From positions 806,001-870,000 of the forward strand of contig NZ_AP024651.1 in NCBI RefSeq assembly GCF_019977295.1: DNA of 64,000 nt, read 5' to 3'. Shown here one piece after another: positions 35,920 to 44,347 of this stretch (position 1 is its first letter; the number at the start of each line of letters is the position of its first letter). The notes below the pieces were generated by a model, which was not told the DNA's origin, did not search any database, and saw only the letters and a list, made by a program, of their open reading frames with translations. The stretch comes from Arthrobacter sp. StoSoilB20 (GTDB lineage Bacteria; Actinomycetota; Actinomycetes; Actinomycetales; Micrococcaceae). A program made the position numbers and the translations under genes.

Positions 35920-38900
35920 GGATCCGGAGTCCTTTCGGAGTGGAGTAGGCACCGGCCGCAGCCAGTGCGACGGCTATAGGGGTTTCGAGGAGGTCATGGC
36001 CGTTAACCTTCTCCATGAAGAGCTTGTCCACCGCGCCCCGGCGCACCACATCCACCAGCGCCTGGGCTGCCAGTGTGAGCACGGTATCGTCCTGGCTGAA
36101 GGTGAGCAGCGTCTTGCCGCCGCGTTCGACGTAAAGGACCAACGCGCCGTCGACCATCACCACCAGCGCACCGGCTTTCCGTCCGGGGCGGTGCCCGGAG
36201 CCGGCATCTACGGACAACGCAGGCCAAGGAAGTGCCGCTCCGTACGGATTCGCGGGATCCGTTGCGGCCAACGCCAGGGCCGACGGCTCCGCTTTGGAAA
36301 TGCGGGCGTCCTCCGTGAAGGATCTCAACCGGTCCACTGTTGCAGGAACGGCGAACTGGGCAGCTCCCAAATGTTCAATGAAGTAGCCGCGGCGGCAACG
36401 GCCTGCTTCCTCCAACCGGGCCAGCACCTTATACATGAGCCCGAAGCCGCCAATGATGTTCTCCGCCATGACCGAACCGCGGGTCACCACGCCATACCTG
36501 TCCAGCAGCAGTTCGGCCGTGCCACGGGCATGGATGGTGGGATCCAGTTCCGGGGCAGGCAGGGCGGACCAGCGGCCCACGGCCGACGGCGGCGCAGCAG
36601 CTATTCCGCCTGAAACCGCCCCGTACCGGCCACCTGTAAGTCCGGGGGAGCCCAGCAGACCTGTGCCATGGGAGCGGCCCAGGCGGCTCAGCCGTGGAGC
36701 CCGTGCCCTTGGTGCTTTCGCGACTTGCCGGTGGGCTGTCTTTCCACCGGCGATCATGGCGCGTACGGGGGCGAAAGTGTCACCCGTGACCCGGCCGGCC
36801 CAGACCAGGTCCCACAGCGCCGAGACCACGGCGTCGTCACTCAACACTGAATCCATGCCGCCAGCCACGTCCGTAAGTTGCCGGAAGAAATAGCCACCGC
36901 CTGCGCTGAAGTGCTCCAGGAGCCGCTGCTGGGCATCGCCGGGTTCGAACTCCGGGGAGGGGTTGAGCGTGAGTTCGGCGGAGTCGGCCACGTGGAGGCT
37001 GATCCAGCCATCATTTCCGGGCAGCGACCCCGCCCCGGACCAGAGGAGTTCGCCGGCGGCCATCAGTTCGTCCAGCATGGCCGGTTTGTAGTCCGCCACC
37101 CGGCTTGCCAGCACCAGCGGCTCCCAGGCTGAGGCGGGGATGGGAACTCCGGAGAGCTGGTCCACAGCCGTGATGATCCCGTCCAGTCCGCGCAGCGCCT
37201 GGCTGCGCGACTTGCCGGGAGCGGTGACGTTTTGCCAAGCCGGCAGGAACCGCCCGTAAGCGGCGGTGTCCACGGGCTCCACTTCGGCGCGGAGTGCAGC
37301 GAGGGAACGCCGACGCAGTTTTCGGAGGACTTCCGCATCGCACCACTCGCTGGACGGTGGTGCGTCCGGCGACATCAGTTCCGGATCTGTTCCTTGCGCC
37401 GTGGGCTGGGGTTCGGCAACAGCATGCGGACGGAACTCACCCTCCACCACCCGGCCGTCCCCGGCCAGGCGCTTCAGTGCTGTGTTGACCACCGCCACGC
37501 CAAGCCCCAACCTCGCGGCAGCTTCCGAGGCTGTGAAAGGTCCGTGCGTGCGGGCATACCGGGAGACCAGATCGCCCAAAGGATCATTGACCGGCTCAAT
37601 GAACGCCAGCGGAACACCCATGGGCAGGGGCACGCCGATTGCGTCGCGGAGCCTCGCGGCATCCTCCACCGCAGCGAAGCGCTCGACGCCGCCGATGGTC
37701 ACCTTGAGTGCACGGTTGGCCTTCTGGAGCGCGGCGAGATGGGATCCGGCGTCCTTGACCGTGCCCGGCGGGGCCGGGGGAGTTGCGTCCAAGTGTTCGG
37801 TTCCCTCCAGCGTGTCAGTGCTGTCAGAGTGATCTGCGGTGACAGGGGGATCTGCGCTGACAAGCTGCTGTATGGTTTCAGCCGTTTCCACGCCTTGAAG
37901 CCGTTCCGCGACTTCCTCAACACTGAGCGGACCGAGCAAACGCAGCAGATCAGCTACGCCCTCCATCCCGCGCACCCTGCGGTCGGAGGCGAGCCGCTGC
38001 AATTCCCTTTCCGTGGAATCAATGACCGCGGCATCCAGGAGCTCACGCAGTTCCACACGCCCCAGGAGTTCATTGAGGAGTGTCGAGTCCAAGGCCAGGG
38101 CAGCAGCCCGGCGTTCTGCCAAGGGGGAGTCGCCCTCGTAGAGGAACTGGGCTACGTAGCCAAACAACAGCGACTTCGCGAACGGGGAAGGCTGCTGCGT
38201 GGTGGTTTCCACGATTCTGAGTTCACGGCGCTCCACAGAAGCGGCAATGTCTTTGAGTGCGGGGAGGTCGTAAACATCCTGCAAGCATTCACGCACCGTT
38301 TCGAGCACGATGGGGAATGACGGGTACTTTCGGGCGACGTCCAGCAATTGGGCTGAACGTTGCCGCTGCTGCCACAGCGGCTGGCGTTTGGCGGGGTTCT
38401 GGCGGGGCAACAACAAAGCCCTGGCTGCACACTCGCGGAAACGTGAGGCAAACAGTGCGCTGCCGCCTACTTCCGCTGTAACAATCTGCTCCAGTTCCTC
38501 CGGGTCAAAGAGGAACAGTTCAGCACCGGGTGGTTCGTCTTCCATCATGGGCACCCGCAAGACGATGCCGTCGTCGGCCGCCATTGCGGAGCCGTCCAGT
38601 CCGTACCGTTGTTGGAGCCGTTGCCCTACGGCCAGAGCCCATGGAGCATGGACCGGCATCCCGAAGGGGCTGTGGAGGACTACCCGCCAATCGCCAAGCT
38701 CGTCGTGGAAGCGCTCCACCACAAGGGTTCTGTCGCTGGGAACAATCTCCGTGGCGTCCTTCTGTTCCCGCAGGTACTGAAGCAGGTTGCTTGCTGCGAA
38801 GGCATCCAGGCCGCTGGCTTGGCAGCGTTCCATGGCTGGTGCCTCGTCCGCTGCCGAGAGCTCCCGGATGAAAGCTCCCAGGGCCCGGCCGAGGTCAACA

Positions 38901-40978
38901 GGCCTGCCGAGTGAATCACCCTTCCAGAAGGGGAGCTTGCCGGGTTGGCCGAAGGCAGGGGATACCAGCACGCGGTCGTGCGTGATGTCCTCAATTTTCC
39001 AGCTGGTGGCGCCCAGCGCAAAGACGTCGCCCACGCGGGATTCATAGACCATTTCCTCGTCGAGTTCACCCACACGGCGCCCACCCTTGGCCGCCCGGGC
39101 CGAGGCTGTAGGCTCACTGCCGTCAGCGCTTCCAGTGGAAGCGGAGCCCTCAACTTCCGTGCCGATGATGTAGACACCGAAGAGTCCGCGGTCCGGGATG
39201 GTTCCACCGGAGGTCACCGCCAGGCGCTGGGCTCCGGGCCTGCCCTCGATGGTTCCAGCGTGCCTGTCCCAAATGATGCGTGGCCGCAGCTCCGCAAACT
39301 CATCCGACGGATAACGTCCCGCCAGCAGGTCCAGTGTTGCTTCAAAAGCTGACCGGGGCAGGCTCGCGAATGGTGCTGACCGCCGTACGGTGCTGAACCA
39401 GTCCTCGACGTCGATGCTCCCCAAGGCAGTTGCGGCCACGGTCTGCTGGGCAAGGATATCCAAGGGATTCGTCGGGATGCTCAGGCGTTCAATCTGCCCG
39501 CTGAGCATGCGTTCCACCGTGACGCTCGTGTGCAGGAGATCCGCCCTGTGCTTGGGGAACAGCACGCCTTCGGAAATCTCGCCCACCTGGTGTCCGGCAC
39601 GACCTACCCGCTGCAGGCCACTGGCCACCGACGGCGGAGACTCCACTTGTATGACCAGGTCCACAGCGCCCATGTCGATGCCAAGTTCCAGTGAGGATGT
39701 TGCCACCACGCACCGAAGCCTGCCGGACTTGAGGTCGTCCTCGATCATGGCCCGCTGGTCTTTGGAGACCGAGCCATGGTGGGCGCGGGCCAGTACGGGA
39801 TCCGCGCCGGTCGTGCTGCCGGCCTGCGCCATCATATGAGCCGGAGTGGCAGTGGAGGCTGGAGCTGTGGAGGTGGTGCTTGCGGACGCGGGGCTTGTGG
39901 ATGCCTGAGCGCCGGGTCCAGCCTGTGGTGCTGCCCACTCCCCGCCGCCCACAGCCATCAACTGCCGTTCGGCGTAGATTTCGTTCAGTCGCGCCGTTAG
40001 ACGCTCTGAGAGGCGGCGGGAATTGGCGAACACAATGGTCGATTGCTTGGAAAGGACCAGATCAACAATCTGCTCCTCCACATGTGGCCAGATGGAGGCT
40101 TGGGGCTGCAGTCCGGAAGCCGGGCCGGAATCGAACGCGCCGGCAGCGCCCTGGAGGTCTGACATGTCCTCCACAGGCACCGTGACGGTGAGGTTCCAGT
40201 TCTTCTTGGACGGCGGAGCCACGATCTCCACCGGGGCCTGGCCTGCCAGGAACTGCGCCACCAACTCGCGCGGTTGGACCGTGGCCGAGAGTCCGATGCG
40301 TTGCGCAGGCTTGGGCAGCAAGGCATCAAGACGTTCCAGTGATACGGCGAGATGGGCCCCGCGCTTGGTGCCCGCGACGGCATGCACTTCGTCGATGATG
40401 ATGGTGTCCACTTCGCTGAGCGTTTCCCGGGCACGGGAGGTCAGCATGAGGAACAAGGACTCCGGCGTGGTGATGAGGATATCGGGGGGGTTCGTCAACA
40501 GCGTGCGGCGATCTGCCGCCGTCGTATCTCCTGAACGGACACCGACCGTGACCAGTGGTGCAGGCAGCCCCAAGCGTTTTGCGGTCTGGGTGATACCGAT
40601 CAGCGGTGCCCGGAGGTTCCGCTCAACGTCCACGCCCAGAGCCTTCAGCGGTGAAATGTAGAGGACGCGGGTTTTGGTTTTGGGGCGTTTGGCCCGGCCC
40701 TTGCCGTTGGCCGGGACGCTCTCCAGCCCGGGGAGGGTGTCTGATGGAGTCGAGTGCAGGCGGTCCAAGGCCCAAAGGAACGCTGCGAGGGTTTTACCGG
40801 AACCGGTAGGAGCTACTACCAGGGCATGCGAGCCTGAGGAGATGGCGTTCCATGCCCCGTCCTGCGCTGGCGTGGGCTCGGAAAAAGCGCCGAGGAACCA
40901 TTCCCTGGTTGCCTGGCTGAAACGGCTGATGGCGCCATCCGACGCCTGCGGCTCCTGCATTCCTCCATCATGCCCCAC
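35912..40978 (-). CDS. lhr: ATP-dependent helicase Lhr (full-length)
   Basis: The protein has 1688 residues. The Lhr core has Walker A in VVAPTGSGKTLAAFLW (about 54-69), IIIDEVHAVAGTKRGAHL as the DEVH box, GLSATVQPRE as motif III, and SSLELGIDMG with QRVGRAGHQVG as motif VI. A winged-helix and beta-barrel part follows, then a long C-terminal half (about 860-1688) as in mycobacterial and actinobacterial Lhr. A low-complexity Ser/Thr/Ala insertion (about 355-385) lies between the RecA domains. It is a 3'-5' single-strand translocase in DNA repair. GTG 40978 and ATG 40960 are both possible starts; GGAGGA lies too close to the latter. Confidence 0.95.
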   Translation of the reverse strand: MGHDGGMQEPQASDGAISRFSQATREWFLGAFSEPTPAQDGAWNAISSGSHALVVAPTGSGKTLAAFLWALDRLHSTPSDTLPGLESVPANGKGRAKRPKTKTRVLYISPLKALGVDVERNLRAPLIGITQTAKRLGLPAPLVTVGVRSGDTTAADRRTLLTNPPDILITTPESLFLMLTSRARETLSEVDTIIIDEVHAVAGTKRGAHLAVSLERLDALLPKPAQRIGLSATVQPRELVAQFLAGQAPVEIVAPPSKKNWNLTVTVPVEDMSDLQGAAGAFDSGPASGLQPQASIWPHVEEQIVDLVLSKQSTIVFANSRRLSERLTARLNEIYAERQLMAVGGGEWAAPQAGPGAQASTSPASASTTSTAPASTATPAHMMAQAGSTTGADPVLARAHHGSVSKDQRAMIEDDLKSGRLRCVVATSSLELGIDMGAVDLVIQVESPPSVASGLQRVGRAGHQVGEISEGVLFPKHRADLLHTSVTVERMLSGQIERLSIPTNPLDILAQQTVAATALGSIDVEDWFSTVRRSAPFASLPRSAFEATLDLLAGRYPSDEFAELRPRIIWDRHAGTIEGRPGAQRLAVTSGGTIPDRGLFGVYIIGTEVEGSASTGSADGSEPTASARAAKGGRRVGELDEEMVYESRVGDVFALGATSWKIEDITHDRVLVSPAFGQPGKLPFWKGDSLGRPVDLGRALGAFIRELSAADEAPAMERCQASGLDAFAASNLLQYLREQKDATEIVPSDRTLVVERFHDELGDWRVVLHSPFGMPVHAPWALAVGQRLQQRYGLDGSAMAADDGIVLRVPMMEDEPPGAELFLFDPEELEQIVTAEVGGSALFASRFRECAARALLLPRQNPAKRQPLWQQRQRSAQLLDVARKYPSFPIVLETVRECLQDVYDLPALKDIAASVERRELRIVETTTQQPSPFAKSLLFGYVAQFLYEGDSPLAERRAAALALDSTLLNELLGRVELRELLDAAVIDSTERELQRLASDRRVRGMEGVADLLRLLGPLSVEEVAERLQGVETAETIQQLVSADPPVTADHSDSTDTLEGTEHLDATPPAPPGTVKDAGSHLAALQKANRALKVTIGGVERFAAVEDAARLRDAIGVPLPMGVPLAFIEPVNDPLGDLVSRYARTHGPFTASEAAARLGLGVAVVNTALKRLAGDGRVVEGEFRPHAVAEPQPTAQGTDPELMSPDAPPSSEWCDAEVLRKLRRRSLAALRAEVEPVDTAAYGRFLPAWQNVTAPGKSRSQALRGLDGIITAVDQLSGVPIPASAWEPLVLASRVADYKPAMLDELMAAGELLWSGAGSLPGNDGWISLHVADSAELTLNPSPEFEPGDAQQRLLEHFSAGGGYFFRQLTDVAGGMDSVLSDDAVVSALWDLVWAGRVTGDTFAPVRAMIAGGKTAHRQVAKAPRARAPRLSRLGRSHGTGLLGSPGLTGGRYGAVSGGIAAAPPSAVGRWSALPAPELDPTIHARGTAELLLDRYGVVTRGSVMAENIIGGFGLMYKVLARLEEAGRCRRGYFIEHLGAAQFAVPATVDRLRSFTEDARISKAEPSALALAATDPANPYGAALPWPALSVDAGSGHRPGRKAGALVVMVDGALVLYVERGGKTLLTFSQDDTVLTLAAQALVDVVRRGAVDKLFMEKVNGHDLLETPIAVALAAAGAYSTPKGLRIRA

Positions 40979-41015
40979 GGCCCCGACAGAATAAGACGGA
41001 GCCGTGGGGACAGCG

Positions 41016-41651
41016 TCAGACTGCTTGGAATGCCGTGATGGTCAGGAGCTTGATACCGGCGTTGCTGCAGGCATCGTGGGGCTCGGCGACGAACAGCGAA
41101 GCGGTGTCGTTAGGCGGGTAAATACGGAAGCCGGCAGCCGGGACCTTGGTGCAATCGCCGTAATTTCCGGCCTGTGTGTAACGGATCTCCGCCCAAGCCG
41201 ACTTGCCCGGGGCCAGTTCGATCTTGGTAACGGGGGTGGTGGTTTCACGGGTAGCCGGCTCGCCGATTGGCTCACCGTTGGCATCTGCGGTCAGTGAGAC
41301 ACCCGCGAAGCCCTCAAGTATGCAGGGAGCGGTGCCGGAGTTCGTCAGGATCAGTTTCTCGTAAATGCTGCCCGCTGCTCCGCCCCCGGTTGAATCGGTA
41401 GCCACAGTCAGGGACGCTGCTTTGCATGCCGTGGCGCCTGCCGGAGCAGCCGACGTAGGGGCAGTCGATGGCGTGGTGGTGGCCGTCGCAGAAGGAGAAC
41501 TGGGCGTCGACGACGCTGACGGCGTCGAGGAAGTGGGCGGGGGACTGCTGGTTCCCGCGGGGCTGGGGCTTGGCCCGCAAGCTGCAAGAAGCAGCAGTGA
41601 TGCCGCTGCCGTGGTCGTCACAAGTCCGGTTTTGATGCGCTGAGTCCACAT
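41016..41651 (-). CDS. DUF4232 lipoprotein
   Basis: The protein has 211 residues from MWTQRIKTGLVTTTAAASLLLLAACGPS. The lipobox LLAAC places Cys about residue 24 for lipid anchoring. A Ser/Thr/Pro linker (about 27-75) leads to a DUF4232 beta-sandwich: CKAASLTVATDSTGGGAAGSIYEKLILTNSGTAPCILEGFAGVSL, ending CTKVPAAGFRIYPPN. DUF4232 occurs in secreted actinobacterial proteins of unknown role. The longer frame to 41744 lacks a signal and is rejected. Confidence 0.85.
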   Translation of the reverse strand: MWTQRIKTGLVTTTAAASLLLLAACGPSPSPAGTSSPPPTSSTPSASSTPSSPSATATTTPSTAPTSAAPAGATACKAASLTVATDSTGGGAAGSIYEKLILTNSGTAPCILEGFAGVSLTADANGEPIGEPATRETTTPVTKIELAPGKSAWAEIRYTQAGNYGDCTKVPAAGFRIYPPNDTASLFVAEPHDACSNAGIKLLTITAFQAV

Positions 41652-41755
41652 GGGCACCAGCCTTGCCCCGGCTGTGACGGGAGTCAATTGAGCCACGGCC
41701 AAGAGCCTGGATTGGCGTCCGGATCGTAATCTTCCGGACGCCAACCCGGAGCCGG

Positions 41756-42499
41756 CTACTTGGCGGAATCAGCCTTGGCCACTGCGGGCTTGGCAGCACG
41801 GCTGCGGAAGAATGCGGCACCGCCCAGGGCAAGGCCTGCGACGCCGGCGATCAGGCCGGCCCAGCTGCGGGCCTGCGAGCCGTCGTCGGAGGTTACTGCG
41901 GCGGCCTGCTCAGTAGACACAGCTGTCGCGGCGTGGTGGTCACCTTCTGCTGCCGCGGGGGTGATGGTGACCGACGGTGCCGGTGCCTTAAGCTCATGCT
42001 CATCCTGCCCCTCCTTGGCGATCTCGGACCAGTCAGTCTGGCCCTGCTCGCACGTCTGCAAGGTGGGGAAGTAGATGGTCTTGCCGGCTGCATCGGGCAG
42101 CTTTACCGACAAGACCAACGCGTCACGCAGGTGCGGATCCAAAGGCGCCTTGGCCGTGTAGACGATCTGGCTGGTGCGCTTGGTGATGGTGGTGCCATCG
42201 TCCAGCTTCTTGGGCTCGGCGAGGGTTTCGGTGACCTTCTCAACGGTCCAGTTCGGGTTGACGGTCGGCTGTGCGTCATTCAGCTCTTCGGGGAGTGAAA
42301 TGGCAACTTTTGTGGTCCCGAACGTATCGCAACCGTGGGGGATGCCGAAGGTGACCAGAGCGTATGAGTTGGCAGCGGTCTTATTCGGATCAGCAGAAAC
42401 GTGGGCCGAAGCACCGGCCAGCCCTGCCATCATCAGGGCGGCGGTTCCGCCAGCGACGGCGGTAGCAGAAAGGGTGCGGCGGAGGGCGGACTTGTTCAT
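41756..42499 (-). CDS. ycnI: YcnI-like copper-associated protein (DUF1775)
   Basis: The protein has 247 residues. A signal peptide ends AGASA, so the mature protein begins HVSADPN; the N-terminal His with a downstream Trp is the copper site of YcnI-type proteins. The DUF1775 core follows: NSYALVTFGIPHGCDTFGTTKVAISLPEEL, and LPDAAGKTIYFPTLQTCEQGQTDW. A C-terminal membrane helix (SWAGLIAGVAGLALGGAAFF) anchors it. It is probably involved in copper handling on the cell surface. A His-rich membrane protein gene lies 117 bases upstream. Confidence 0.88.
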   Translation of the reverse strand: MNKSALRRTLSATAVAGGTAALMMAGLAGASAHVSADPNKTAANSYALVTFGIPHGCDTFGTTKVAISLPEELNDAQPTVNPNWTVEKVTETLAEPKKLDDGTTITKRTSQIVYTAKAPLDPHLRDALVLSVKLPDAAGKTIYFPTLQTCEQGQTDWSEIAKEGQDEHELKAPAPSVTITPAAAEGDHHAATAVSTEQAAAVTSDDGSQARSWAGLIAGVAGLALGGAAFFRSRAAKPAVAKADSAK

Positions 42500-42615
42500 G
42501 GGAATGCCTTTCGGGGGCGCCGGCAGAGGCGGCGCGGGTACGGGTTTGGGAGCCCGTCACCTCGCGAAGGCTTCGCGTTTGCGGCGCTTATGCGTCGCCT
42601 TGGTGCCGGGCGGAA

Positions 42616-43236
42616 CTAAGGAAGTACGACGACGGCGGGCGGGCCGCGCCGGCTGTCTTGCCTCAGGTTCCGCCAGGGGCGGGGGATGAAGACATCGGGT
42701 GCGCCAACTGCGACAGGCGAGGCGCCGGCGTCGGGCCTGAAGACCAACGCCGGAAGGGCGAGCAGGGGCCGCAGCCAGGCCGCCAACTGCCAAAGGGCTT
42801 CCTCACCCTTGGTGAGAATCACGGCAGAAGCGAGGGTGGCGATCACGTGGCCAACCAGCATCAGGGTGCCAAAAGCGGTCCCGAGCTCATGGGTGTGGGC
42901 TGCTGCAATCTCCATCCCGGGACTCAAGGATTCGGCGCCGAGGTGGTGGTTCGCTGCCGGACCCGTGGCTCTGATGGGCCCCAAGGCGGTGAAGGCCTCG
43001 TGCAGCGCCAATTGTCCCGCGCCCAAGAGGCCCGCCATGAAGACGAGGTTCAGCTTGAAGCGCGTAGCGAGTGTGGCAACCAATGCCGTCAATGCGACAA
43101 GGGCAAGCAAGACCGGAACAGCTGGAAGCGTTCCGCCGCCCACCACGTGCGCGCCGGCGGCGAGCAGGACCACTACAAGCGAGATGGCACCCGATCGCAG
43201 CGCATGGAAGGGAGCACGGGTCCGCGATGTGCGCAC
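42616..43236 (-). CDS. His-containing integral membrane protein
   Basis: The protein has 206 residues with about five hydrophobic segments (ISLVVVLLAAGAHVVGGGTLP, VPVLLALVALTALVATLA, LVFMAGLLGAGQLALHEAF, GTLMLVGHVIATLASAVILT and LRPLLALPALVF). His residues cluster in outer loops (HHLGAESL, AAHTHELG) and in helices (LALHEAF, LMLVGHV), suggesting metal contact. It lies upstream of ycnI on the same strand, so I infer a copper-linked role. No named family is recognised; the C-terminus is Arg/Pro-rich. Confidence 0.65.
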   Translation of the reverse strand: MRTSRTRAPFHALRSGAISLVVVLLAAGAHVVGGGTLPAVPVLLALVALTALVATLATRFKLNLVFMAGLLGAGQLALHEAFTALGPIRATGPAANHHLGAESLSPGMEIAAAHTHELGTAFGTLMLVGHVIATLASAVILTKGEEALWQLAAWLRPLLALPALVFRPDAGASPVAVGAPDVFIPRPWRNLRQDSRRGPPAVVVLP

Positions 43237-43351
43237 GTGGTCCTCCCTTGTCTCGATGGCCGCTCTGGCCTGTTTGCTTGCTCGTTGCCGGCGTCTTGAT
43301 TCTATCGGGAGTTCGGCGCCGCTCTGGCCTCGGATGGGTCGCTATGTGGAT

Positions 43352-43418
43352 ACTCGCGCCGAGGGGTTGGCTCTCGGCACTTTGGCAGCGCTGAAAGAGG
43401 TGAGAGCTAACCCCTCGC
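43352..43418. repeat. Hairpin repeat (single copy, family of 44031-44331)
   Basis: CCGAGGGGTTGGCTCTCGGC is followed by a short middle and GGTGAGAGCTAACCCCTCG, giving an inverted repeat with GAGGGGTT/AACCCCTC arms. It lies just beyond the 3' end of the SRPBCC gene at 43407, overlapping the last codons by about 12 bases. Confidence 0.7.
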
Positions 43419-43961
43419 ACGTCGGACAAAGGTGGGTTGCGGGGGTTCGGGGAGCTTCGCACCGGATGGAGAACGACGACGGCGGAGCTCCAGTTTGAGG
43501 CTCTCCTCACCCCGCGCCATGGCCCAGTGATGGTTGGCCGAGAACACTGGTTTCAGGAGCCAGCTCAGCCGCCGAAGCAGTGGTTTGGCTGCGCTGACCC
43601 GCCAGTCGTAGGTGATGACGACTTCCGGGCCGTCGGTCTCGAATGTCCAGTGACCCGTTCCGTTGAGATCCCCTTCTGCGGTGAGGGCGAAGCCGTCGAG
43701 GCTCACCGGTTCGGTAACGGTGAGCCGCCAACGCAGTGTGTACGGAAGCCAGCCCTTGGTGTGGAGGTCGAAGGTGGCGCCTACGCCATCGGGTCCGCCG
43801 GGGGTCACGGCAGTGACCTTCAGGTAGACGGAGGGCCACCATTGGGGGAGCGTCGCTGCGTTGGCAAGGACGTCCAGCACTTCCTGGCGTGTTCCCGCTA
43901 CGCGCCACACGGTGACGAACTCGTAGTCCGTGCTTTTGCCCGTTCTGTTGGGCCCGGCCAT
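43407..43961 (-). CDS. SRPBCC (polyketide cyclase-like) protein
   Basis: The protein has 184 residues: DYEFVTVWRVAGTRQEVLDVLANAATLPQWWPSVYLKVTAV, then DLHTKGWLPYTLRWRLTVTEPV and SANHHWAMARGEESLKLEL. This is the START/SRPBCC pattern of polyketide cyclase/dehydrase-like proteins in Actinobacteria. The ligand is unknown. The gene is flanked on both sides by copies of one hairpin repeat family (43352-43418 and 44031-44331). It has no operon partner. Confidence 0.8.
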   Translation of the reverse strand: MAGPNRTGKSTDYEFVTVWRVAGTRQEVLDVLANAATLPQWWPSVYLKVTAVTPGGPDGVGATFDLHTKGWLPYTLRWRLTVTEPVSLDGFALTAEGDLNGTGHWTFETDGPEVVITYDWRVSAAKPLLRRLSWLLKPVFSANHHWAMARGEESLKLELRRRRSPSGAKLPEPPQPTFVRRARG

Positions 43962-44030
43962 TATTGCCTCCGAGGTGGGCAGGTTCCGAGGGTGTCTGAT
44001 GGCATCCGGAGCTAATCTACTCCTGGCCTC

Positions 44031-44331
44031 GCCGAGGGGTTAGCTCTCGGCCTTTTGAGTGGCCCAAAGGGGTGAGATCCCGCCCCTCGGCTGTTGTGGA
44101 AGGTGTGAGATCCCGCCCTTCGGCGAGGGGTTAGCTTTCGCCCTTTTGAGTGGGTGAAAGAGTTGAGATCCCGCCCCTCGGCGGTTGTCGAAGGTGTGGG
44201 ATCTAACCCTTCGCCGAGGGGTTAGCTTTCGTCTCTTTGAGTGGCCCAAAGGGGTGAGATCTAACCCTTCGCCGAGGGGTTAGCTTTCGGCCTTTTGAGC
44301 TCATGAAAGGGGTGAGATCCCGCCCCTCGGC
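44031..44331. repeat. Hairpin repeat array, four copies
   Basis: Units start near 44031, 44121, 44213 and 44271. Each opens GCCGAGGGGTTAGCTTTCG, has a CTTTTGAGT-like centre and closes with GGTGAGATCCCGCCCCTCGGC or GGTGAGATCTAACCCTTCG, so each folds on itself. It fills the 386-base gap between the SRPBCC gene and the kinase gene. No gene is seen in it. Confidence 0.85.
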
Positions 44332-44347
44332 GGAGACGCATGGGGAG

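Noticed and set aside
44031..44331. Possible CRISPR array or small RNA gene cluster
   Set aside because: Spacing between units is irregular (about 90, 92 and 58 bases), units are self-complementary and there are no cas genes; no promoter supports an RNA gene.
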